In this document: piece after piece, positions 58,195 through 64,000 of the stretch | Numbering within the stretch: the first letter of the stretch is position 1 | Layout: each line of letters opens with the position of its first letter | Source of the DNA: an uncultured Chryseobacterium sp. | Lineage (GTDB): Bacteria > Bacteroidota > Bacteroidia > Flavobacteriales > Weeksellaceae | Assembly (NCBI GenBank): GCA_913778505.1 | Contig: CAJYWD010000003.1 | Location: 1-64,000, forward strand | Reading direction: 5' to 3' | Length of the DNA: 64,000 nucleotides | Translations under genes and position numbers: made by a program | Notes under the pieces: generated by a model | The model's database searches: none | The model's input: only the letters and a program-made list of their open reading frames with translations | Told to the model about the DNA's origin: nothing

Positions 58195-60219
58195 ATGTTT
58201 GAATATTACAACAATACGCTCTGTGTACCTGCCAACTGGCTTTCTGAAGCCGGCGTTATTTCGTATAACAATCTTAAGCAACTGGCAAGCAAGGGTAAAA
58301 TCAAGAAAGCGCGTAATGGCGGTGGCCTTGGATGCCCGGCGCTATACGTTTACAATTCTCTTCCTGAGCGGTTTAAAAATATTATAGAGCACGACATGGG
58401 CCTAAACCCACACGAGCAGAAAAGCACCATTCATTTTTCCGAGTTTCTCGCCTCAGATGAAAATGCTACCGCTTACTTTTCAAATTACGAGTTGGAAGAT
58501 GGCAGATATTTGTCAGAGGCTAACAGTGACGCAGTCCAACAATACACAGCAAACGTTTCGATTTTTAATGCTATCACAAAAGTATTGGCGAAAGTTACTT
58601 CCGCCAATCCAAAAATCAACAAAGCAGAACTTTGGCAGAATATCACAAACTCAGTCCACAGCATTAGTGACGATTTGCGTTTTAGATATCCATTTGACCT
58701 TCCAGAGAATCCACAGGCACTTCGTGCGAAATATGAAGCCTGTATTTTGGAGAAATCCAACAAGCGTTATCCGAGAACCGGCTTCGAAGGTTTGATTCAT
58801 AATAATTACTGCAACAGTCACAGTCTTAAAATCTCTCAAGAGGTGGGCGAGTTTCTTATTGCGTACTACTCATTGCCGATCAAATGTTCCATTCCGGAAC
58901 TCACGGCAGTCTATGAAAATAAACGATCTACTACAGGATTTCCAAGGCTATCGGAGAGTGCCATTCAGAATTTCTTAATGAAACCTGAAAACGAAAGGAT
59001 CTGGTTAAGACCCAGGGACGGCAAGGATGCCTGGGTCAACCGATTTGGCCATACTATCAAGAAAAATAAAGAAACGTTGTTTCCAAATGCGCACTGGGCA
59101 ATTGACGGCACCAAGCTAGACACGATCCATTACAAGGATAACAGCAACAAGATGGGCGCAGATATGAATATTGATGTGGTTATTGATGTCTATTCCGAGA
59201 AAATATTGGGCTGGAGTTTATCAGAATCGGAGACGCATGTGGATCACTTCAAGGCGTTAAAAATGGCGGTAAATACTGCATGTGCTAAGCCATACCTCTT
59301 TACCTATGATGCGCAGTCCGGTCATAGAACCAAAAAAATGCAGGAACTCTACAGCAAGGTTGCTAACTCGCATTATCATCACAAAGTAGGTAGAAAATCA
59401 AATCCAATAGAGCAGGTTTTTAACCGCTTTCAACAGCAGGTTATTGGTAAGCGTTGGTTTTCCGATAAACAGTCAATAAAAGCGAAGAATTCACGCTCAC
59501 AGGTCAACATTGATTTTATCAAGGATTTCAAAAACGCACTACCTACCAAAGATGAGCTTTACAAACATTTTATTGTGATGGTCAACGAGTGGAACTCTAT
59601 GGAGCATCCGAAATACAAAAAATCACGAAATGAAGTTTACGCCACTCGAACCGAGCACACACAGGAGCTGGACGCATTCGAACAAATTTCAATGTTTTGG
59701 CTTAATGAAACCAAACCAAAGCTATATAAGAAGGAAGGAATGAAATTGACGGTTTCCGGCACCGATTACGATTTTGAGGTTTACGATGCAGAAAACCAGA
59801 TTGATGAAGTTTTCAGAGAGAAATATGTAAACACCAAATTAATCGTCGCTTATGATCCCGAATATCTCGACCAGTATGTGAAACTCTACGAACTGAATGA
59901 AAAGGGACAAAAAGTATTTGTTGCCTATGCTCAGAAAAAGCGAGAGCACAGCCAGATGATGAAATTCTCAACAGAAGATAACAAAGCGCAAATGCTGAAA
60001 GATTTGGAAGTCCGAGACCGGGAAATGATGAGAGATTGGAGTAAATATCAAGAAATCGCAGAACGCACAGGCATCACACGAGAATCACTCATCGATGAGC
60101 AAAACGCAATGATCACTAATAATTGGGAACTTGATGCTAAAATGGTGGCTTACGGCACTAAGGAGGAACAAATTAAAACAAATCGAAAATCAATATTAGA
60201 AACTATAAAAATTATGTAA
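58195..60219 (+). CDS. Mu-type DDE transposase (MuA-like)
   Basis: This 674-residue transposase has N-terminal DNA-binding helices (LSEAGVISYNNLKQLASKG resembles the MuA winged-helix start). The integrase core covers about 295-450, with the catalytic residues in WAIDGTKLD (about 303), FTYDAQSGH (about 372) and SNPIEQVFNRF (about 406). A Mu-transposase C-terminal domain follows. It cuts and joins phage ends during replicative transposition together with the ATPase encoded two bases downstream. Confidence 0.93.
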   Translation: MFEYYNNTLCVPANWLSEAGVISYNNLKQLASKGKIKKARNGGGLGCPALYVYNSLPERFKNIIEHDMGLNPHEQKSTIHFSEFLASDENATAYFSNYELEDGRYLSEANSDAVQQYTANVSIFNAITKVLAKVTSANPKINKAELWQNITNSVHSISDDLRFRYPFDLPENPQALRAKYEACILEKSNKRYPRTGFEGLIHNNYCNSHSLKISQEVGEFLIAYYSLPIKCSIPELTAVYENKRSTTGFPRLSESAIQNFLMKPENERIWLRPRDGKDAWVNRFGHTIKKNKETLFPNAHWAIDGTKLDTIHYKDNSNKMGADMNIDVVIDVYSEKILGWSLSESETHVDHFKALKMAVNTACAKPYLFTYDAQSGHRTKKMQELYSKVANSHYHHKVGRKSNPIEQVFNRFQQQVIGKRWFSDKQSIKAKNSRSQVNIDFIKDFKNALPTKDELYKHFIVMVNEWNSMEHPKYKKSRNEVYATRTEHTQELDAFEQISMFWLNETKPKLYKKEGMKLTVSGTDYDFEVYDAENQIDEVFREKYVNTKLIVAYDPEYLDQYVKLYELNEKGQKVFVAYAQKKREHSQMMKFSTEDNKAQMLKDLEVRDREMMRDWSKYQEIAERTGITRESLIDEQNAMITNNWELDAKMVAYGTKEEQIKTNRKSILETIKIM

Positions 60220-60221
60220 TT

Positions 60222-61079
60222 ATGGAACAAAATGAGAAAATAAAAATCGTTGAACTGCTTAGAAAATTTGTACTTAAAAAAGGCAGTCAAAACAAAGCAT
60301 CTACAGCATTAAAAGTTTCCTCCGCTGTAGTTTCACATCTTTTGAGTGGCAATTGGGAACCATATTCCGATGATATTTTCCGCAAAATTGGAGCGCAAGT
60401 TGGTCACAATGCTATTGAGTGGAAATATGCTAAAACCAGCAATTCTGATAGACTTTTACAGCAATTGAGCCAAGCTAAGGAATCAGCTAAATTAATGACA
60501 ATCATTGCGCCTGCTGGAAGTGGAAAATCTGAGATTACAAAGAAATTCGCAGACGAAAACGAAAATACTTTCCGAATCGAGTGTGGTCAATACTGGGATC
60601 CATATTTATTCCTTAATTCTATCCTCCAACAAATGAATATTGTGAGCAATAGCCAAAAACCAGCTTATATGCTTGAGGAAATTTTCGACAATATTCTAAG
60701 GCTGGAAGATCCGCAAATCATCATCGATGAGATTGATAAAGTTGATGATAAAGTCCTCGCCTATCTCATCACATTTTACAACAAACTTTTCAAAAGATGT
60801 TCGATTGTGATTCTTGCCACAAACTATTTGGTAAAAAGAATAAATGATGGTGTGAGACTTCAGAAGAAAGGATACAATGAAATCAAATCAAGGTTTGGAC
60901 GATATTATGAATTTGAGCAAACAACTGCGGAAGATGTTCGCATTATGTGTGAAACGCAAGGAATAAATGATTCCGACACTATCAAATTAATTGCGAGAGA
61001 ATCCCGTGGCGATTTTAGAATCGTGAGAGATTTGATTGAGGAAGTCTTGGAAAGTGAAACCAGAAAATTAATTGCATAA
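60222..61079 (+). CDS. MuB-like AAA+ transposition target-selection ATPase
   Basis: This 285-residue protein has an N-terminal helix-turn-helix (KGSQNKASTALKVSSAVVSH, about 22-41), as MuB does. Walker A is APAGSGKS (about 98-105), Walker B IIIDEIDK (about 167-174), and the sensor region is VILATNYL. It should coat target DNA, stimulate the transposase and give target immunity. It starts two bases after the transposase stop and overlaps the next gene by one base. Confidence 0.92.
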   Translation: MEQNEKIKIVELLRKFVLKKGSQNKASTALKVSSAVVSHLLSGNWEPYSDDIFRKIGAQVGHNAIEWKYAKTSNSDRLLQQLSQAKESAKLMTIIAPAGSGKSEITKKFADENENTFRIECGQYWDPYLFLNSILQQMNIVSNSQKPAYMLEEIFDNILRLEDPQIIIDEIDKVDDKVLAYLITFYNKLFKRCSIVILATNYLVKRINDGVRLQKKGYNEIKSRFGRYYEFEQTTAEDVRIMCETQGINDSDTIKLIARESRGDFRIVRDLIEEVLESETRKLIA

Positions 61080-61510
61080 TGAAAAAGTTTAGATACCACC
61101 CAGAAATAGAAGGACTGAAAGTTAACGAAGATGGTTCTCAAGTCCTTCTCAACGAAAGTCCTGTTGAAATCAAAATCAGAAAAAGCGGAAAGCATCCTTT
61201 CAAATTTTGGTTTTACAAAGGTCAGCAAGTTGGACTTGCAAGATTAGTGATGGAGTGCTGGAACGGAATGCCACCAACGCCAAAACTAAGCGCAAAGCAC
61301 ATAGATGGCGACTATAAGAATTACCACTACTCTAACCTGCAATGGGGAGCAAATGGAGGAAATTCGAAGAATCCAGCAAAACTAAGTCCTACTCAAAGAG
61401 CGCAAGTATTGACAAAGATAGAAGCTGGAATAAGTGATTCAGAAATTGCAAGAGAATACGGGGTGAGCAGGAATGCCATTTTCAACCTTAGAAAAAAACA
61501 GTCGGAGTAA
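61079..61510 (+). CDS. Phage HNH-like protein with C-terminal HTH
   Basis: This 143-residue protein has an HNH-like core (LSAKHIDGDYKNYHYSNLQW, about 73-92), preceded by a strand-rich N-terminus typical of NUMOD/HNH homing endonucleases. A resolvase-like helix-turn-helix follows (SDSEIAREYGVSRNAIFNLR, about 119-138). The position of AKHIDGD fits the first His of HNH, but the last His is not obvious, so activity is uncertain. It could be a nuclease or a DNA-binding regulator. Confidence 0.7.
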   Translation: MKKFRYHPEIEGLKVNEDGSQVLLNESPVEIKIRKSGKHPFKFWFYKGQQVGLARLVMECWNGMPPTPKLSAKHIDGDYKNYHYSNLQWGANGGNSKNPAKLSPTQRAQVLTKIEAGISDSEIAREYGVSRNAIFNLRKKQSE

Positions 61511-61511
61511 T

Positions 61512-62141
61512 ATGGCAAACGATTTTTTCTCAGTTGAAGAGCTGGAAAGTACCAAGTTTAAAGATTTTGATTTTGAAGGCAAATGGGAAGCATCGTTTGG
61601 AAAACCGGAAGCGCGAGGCGTTTGGATAATCTACGGGAAATCTTATAACGGGAAATCATCATTTATGATGCAGTTGGCAAAGTATCTCACGGGTTTTGTG
61701 AAAAACAAAGTGCTTATAAATTCTCTGGAAGAGGGCAAAACAAAATCTTTTCAGATGAACGTTGATCGATCCGGAATAGCCACTGTAAAAGATAAAGTCC
61801 TCTTTGGAAATCGGGTGCCGATGGAGAAAGTTTTCGAGAGGTTAGAAAAGCAGCGAAGTCCGGAAATTATAATGATTGACAGTTTGCAATATTCAAAACT
61901 CAATCAAAAAACTTTCGAAGAGTTGAGAGAACGGTTTAGAAACAAACTTTGGATTTTCATCAGCCAAGCCGACAAAAGTGGCGAGCCAAAAGGATCACTG
62001 GCAGAAAACATCAAGTTTGATGCAGATGTGAAAATAAAAGTTGTGGGCTTCAAAGCTTTTCCAGAATCGAGGTTCGGAGGTGGCGAAGAGTACATCATCG
62101 ATGCGGAACGCTCCGCAAATTATTACGCCAAATTACAATAA
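61512..62141 (+). CDS. Phage RecA-like P-loop ATPase
   Basis: From the ATG at 61512 this is 209 residues. An in-frame codon at 61473 lies inside the previous gene and is not preferred. Walker A is YGKSYNGKSSF (about 40-50) and Walker B EIIMIDSLQYS (about 116-126). A later FISQADKSGEPKGSLAENIK segment resembles DnaB/RadA-type ATPases. It may assist phage replication or recombination. No helicase-specific domain is seen. Confidence 0.75.
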   Translation: MANDFFSVEELESTKFKDFDFEGKWEASFGKPEARGVWIIYGKSYNGKSSFMMQLAKYLTGFVKNKVLINSLEEGKTKSFQMNVDRSGIATVKDKVLFGNRVPMEKVFERLEKQRSPEIIMIDSLQYSKLNQKTFEELRERFRNKLWIFISQADKSGEPKGSLAENIKFDADVKIKVVGFKAFPESRFGGGEEYIIDAERSANYYAKLQ

Positions 62142-62146
62142 AACTT

Positions 62147-62368
62147 ATGACAGACACAGAGAGCGACAGATTTATTGAGCTTACCAAGGCCCTACAGTAT
62201 GACAGCTATGGCGAAAAGTACCTCACAGCATTTGACCGGATGTTTATCCAGCAAAACCGAAGCGCACTACTTAACAACAGGCATTACGAACTGCCAGGTT
62301 ATTTAGAAGAAAAAGTGACAACTAAAATTAATTACATCAACAAATACAACTGGGAAAGCCCTTTTTAA
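62147..62368 (+). CDS. Phage protein of unknown function, 73 residues
   Basis: A small acidic-to-neutral protein (MTDTESDRFIELTKALQYDS and so on) with no motif I recognise. It starts five bases after the ATPase stop, and the next gene begins directly after its stop codon. Its tight packing supports it as a real gene. Confidence 0.6.
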   Translation: MTDTESDRFIELTKALQYDSYGEKYLTAFDRMFIQQNRSALLNNRHYELPGYLEEKVTTKINYINKYNWESPF

Positions 62369-62623
62369 ATGGAAAATCAAGAAGAAATTATTTTAGAACA
62401 AAAAGCTATAGAGATTTTGGAAAAATCGAAAGCAATTCTAACATCTCACAGAAACAAATTATTAGAAATCTCCCACAGATGTCAAGAAGAACTTGCTGAG
62501 CAAGAAAAACAGCTACGAATTTTAGGAAAAAAGGCAATTCAAGAATTAACTCCTAAAAGCGAAAAAATCCAAACGTTAGTCAGAGAAATAGAGGCTATCA
62601 GCATTGAAATTAACGATATATGA
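62369..62623 (+). CDS. Phage coiled-coil protein, 84 residues
   Basis: Almost the whole protein is predicted helix with heptad-like leucine and isoleucine spacing (ILEKSKAILTSHRNKLLEIS, ELAEQEKQLRILGKKAIQEL). It starts directly after the previous stop and shares an ATGA overlap with the next gene, so it is translationally coupled. Function unknown. Confidence 0.6.
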   Translation: MENQEEIILEQKAIEILEKSKAILTSHRNKLLEISHRCQEELAEQEKQLRILGKKAIQELTPKSEKIQTLVREIEAISIEINDI

Positions 62624-62793
62624 GCGCAGAAATGTTCCCACCAACAGAGCAAGAACTTGAAGAAATAATCCGAAGCCTCAAAGCTCGACTAGAAGATGAC
62701 AGTTATCAGGAAGAGTGGATAAAAATCCACGATGAGCTGATGTTCAGAGAAAAACAACTTAGAGAATTAATAATTACAAACAACGCATTATGA
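62620..62793 (+). CDS. Phage small helical protein, 57 residues
   Basis: This short frame begins at an ATGA overlap with the upstream stop and ends in an ATGA overlap with the DUF3164 gene. The protein (MSAEMFPPTEQELEEIIRSL and on to NNAL) is charged and helical. Coupling at both ends supports translation. Function unknown. Confidence 0.65.
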   Translation: MSAEMFPPTEQELEEIIRSLKARLEDDSYQEEWIKIHDELMFREKQLRELIITNNAL

Positions 62794-63494
62794 CAACAGC
62801 AAATCCCATCGACATCAAAGCATTAACTCCGGAACAAAGGAGAGCGCTTGCAGAACAACTTAAAGCAGACGAAAAAACGGCAAAAGAAAAAAGAGCGGCC
62901 GATCTGAAGGCTCTGGATGAATTAGCGGCCGGAACGCTACCGGAATCTATGAGAATCCTTCGCGAAGCTTCTCAAACTCTGGAGCAAGCAAAGGCAAAAG
63001 TTTTCTCTGATTTTGAGATTTACCTTAAACAAAAAATCGAAACCATTGGCATCAAGAGTAATCAGCAAAGCCATACCATCACTTCAGGCGGTGAAAGCAT
63101 CAGGCTAGGCTACAGAATTACTGACGGATATGGTGAGAACGCTTCCTATGGTATTGCAATGATCCACAAATTCATTGGAACGCTCGGAAAGGATGAAAAC
63201 TCAAAAAAATTACTATCCATGATCTACCGCCTATTGCAGCGAAATGGCAAAGGTGATTTGGACAGCAAAAAGGTTTTGGAACTACGCCAGATTGCAGATA
63301 AAGATTTCCCGGACACAGATTTCCAGAGAGGTGTAGAGTTGATACAAGCGGAATACAAGCCAAAATTGAGCAAGTGGTTTATTGAGGCTAGCTACACAGA
63401 CAAAACTGGTATTGAGAAGAACCTTCCGCTCTCTATCACCAGCGCAGAGCTGCCTACAGAAATGGATTTAACCTTTTTACTCCCTACGGAATAA
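62790..63494 (+). CDS. DUF3164 family phage protein
   Basis: This 234-residue protein has the DUF3164 pattern. A charged N-terminal helix region is followed by FSDFEIYLKQKIETIG, GGESIRLGYRITDGYGENAS, and a C-terminal GVELIQAEYKPKLSKWFIEAS. Members are found in Mu-like phages upstream of the middle genes and have no proven function; some are misnamed sulfate transporters. It overlaps its neighbours at both ends. Confidence 0.85.
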   Translation: MTTANPIDIKALTPEQRRALAEQLKADEKTAKEKRAADLKALDELAAGTLPESMRILREASQTLEQAKAKVFSDFEIYLKQKIETIGIKSNQQSHTITSGGESIRLGYRITDGYGENASYGIAMIHKFIGTLGKDENSKKLLSMIYRLLQRNGKGDLDSKKVLELRQIADKDFPDTDFQRGVELIQAEYKPKLSKWFIEASYTDKTGIEKNLPLSITSAELPTEMDLTFLLPTE

Positions 63495-63790
63495 TGGAGC
63501 CGCTTATTATAATCATTGGCATATTCTGCCTGACGGCCGGATTTGTCTGCGGAGCTTTTGTAACCTCATATTTTGAGAACTCTGGGCCGCATTTGGCAGA
63601 AATGGAAAATTCTTATCAGCCAATTGAAACCGTTTGTATCAATGACTTTGATAAGTCTGCAAAAGTGCTCATTAAGTACATCGCAGAGAATCACCATCCG
63701 CATACGACAGTTATAGTGACCAGCACTAATGCACAGCTCTTGGAAGGCGTAACATCAACTGGAGAAATCACAGAATTTTTAAGGGATTAA
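63494..63790 (+). CDS. Phage membrane-anchored protein of unknown function
   Basis: This 98-residue protein has one N-terminal membrane helix (LIIIIGIFCLTAGFVCGAFV, about 4-23) and a small soluble domain with no known motif. It overlaps the DUF3164 stop by one base. Candidate roles include lysogeny surface exclusion or regulation, but nothing in the sequence decides. Confidence 0.6.
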   Translation: MEPLIIIIGIFCLTAGFVCGAFVTSYFENSGPHLAEMENSYQPIETVCINDFDKSAKVLIKYIAENHHPHTTVIVTSTNAQLLEGVTSTGEITEFLRD

Positions 63791-63796
63791 AGGATT

Positions 63797-63875
63797 TCCC
63801 TCGTAGCTCTCAGGATAGAGCGCAATTGATGCCGGATTGTCAATTGAGGTGCAGGTTCGATTCCTGTCGGGGGAG
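63797..63875 (+). tRNA. Phage tRNA-like gene with an aberrant anticodon arm
   Basis: The 7-bp acceptor TCCCTCG/CGGGGGA (63797-63803 with 63868-63874) forms with one wobble. The D arm is GCTC-TCAGGATA-GAGC (63806-63821) and the T arm GCAGG-TTCGATT-CCTGT (63851-63867). All are tRNA-like, and GCA follows. Between them is a 24-base CAATTGA...TCAATTG arm with a 10-base loop instead of the normal 17 bases. The anticodon is therefore unclear: a GTC preceded by TT and followed by AA would fit Asp, but its flanks do not pair well. Total length 79. Confidence 0.5.
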
Positions 63876-63889
63876 CAAAGCAAAACAAA

Positions 63890-64000
63890 ATGAAAAAATT
63901 CAGAAAAAGGATCAAAATGGAAAATGCCGAGGCTTTTAAGCTAGAATATACAGAAGGCGGTAATAGAAAAGAAAAGGAGTTTGCAACTCTGAAGGCATTG
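63890..64000 (+). CDS. Start of a phage gene, cut by the window end
   Basis: An ATG at 63890 opens a frame (MKKFRKRIKMENAEAFKLEY and on) that is still open at the window edge after 37 codons. It lies 15 bases after the tRNA-like element. The product cannot be identified. Confidence 0.55.
   Translation, partial: MKKFRKRIKMENAEAFKLEYTEGGNRKEKEFATLKAL

Larger units (their letters stand above)
56383..64000 (+). mobile_element. Mu-like transposable prophage, left part
   Basis: The gene order is that of a Mu-type phage: leftward repressor, rightward small DNA-binding protein, DDE transposase A, ATPase B, then small genes and DUF3164. The left boundary is set at 56383 because the CRISPR repeat breaks there and tandem 16-bp boxes follow. 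No TG dinucleotide, usual at Mu ends, is seen exactly at the border, so it may be off by a few bases. The element continues beyond the window. Confidence 0.8.

Overview
The window is a chromosomal segment of a Bacteroidota bacterium, most likely a flavobacterium of the Chryseobacterium/Elizabethkingia type. The signs are AT-rich intergenic DNA, TAnnTTTG-type promoter boxes with no clear Shine-Dalgarno sites, SusC/SusD pairs, a T9SS C-terminal sorting signal, GSCFA and DUF1800/DUF1501 genes, and flavobacterial-style intergenic repeats. The species assignment is an inference from gene content.

Region by region: 1-10 kb holds a decayed REP-type transposase gene flanked by palindromes and a starch/maltodextrin utilisation locus on the minus strand (SusC, SusD, two SusE/F-like lipoproteins, then a GH97 alpha-glucosidase behind its own terminator). 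10.6-14.3 kb holds metG, a YoeB-type toxin-antitoxin pair wedged between metG and a second copy of the metG 3' end, and a DUF4349 lipoprotein. 14.3-21 kb has a methyltransferase, a VWA + MoxR-like AAA pair, a DUF4956 membrane gene broken by a 47-bp tandem duplication, and an exported PPDK-like protein. 21-27 kb is an RND efflux operon. 27-36.4 kb is mixed housekeeping (SGNH hydrolase, methyltransferase, methionine aminopeptidase, HAD protein, acyl-ACP desaturase, phosphoglycerate mutase, SUI1-like factor, nucleoside phosphorylase) plus a broken IS200-like gene amid REP hairpins. 36.5-50.6 kb has a LEA-like repeat protein, a secreted M28 peptidase, serine dehydratase, DEAD-box helicase, phosphate transport pair, prenyl synthase, GSCFA, TatD, a beta-barrel protein and the DUF1800/DUF1501 pair. 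50.8-52.4 kb is a peroxide-response operon (Ohr, nitroreductase, OhrR-like MarR) with a candidate operator. 52.5-56 kb has fabH, corA, an EEP-family hydrolase and a tiny membrane protein.

From about 56.3 kb the content changes. A one-spacer CRISPR remnant (47-nt repeat, 30-nt spacer, then only 20 nt of the next repeat) stops abruptly. It is followed by the left end of a Mu-like transposable prophage that runs off the window: tandem 16-bp boxes, a leftward S24 repressor with two operators, a small HTH protein, a DDE transposase, a MuB-like ATPase, an HNH/HTH protein, a RecA-like ATPase, a translationally coupled run of small genes, DUF3164, and two tRNA-like elements. The simplest reading is that the phage inserted into a CRISPR repeat; the right-hand junction lies outside the window.

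The most notable items are the CRISPR/prophage junction, the toxin-antitoxin insertion that rebuilt the metG 3' end with only synonymous changes, two distinct REP-transposase loci with damaged enzymes, the frame-breaking 47-bp tandem duplication, and the tRNA-like elements inside the phage.
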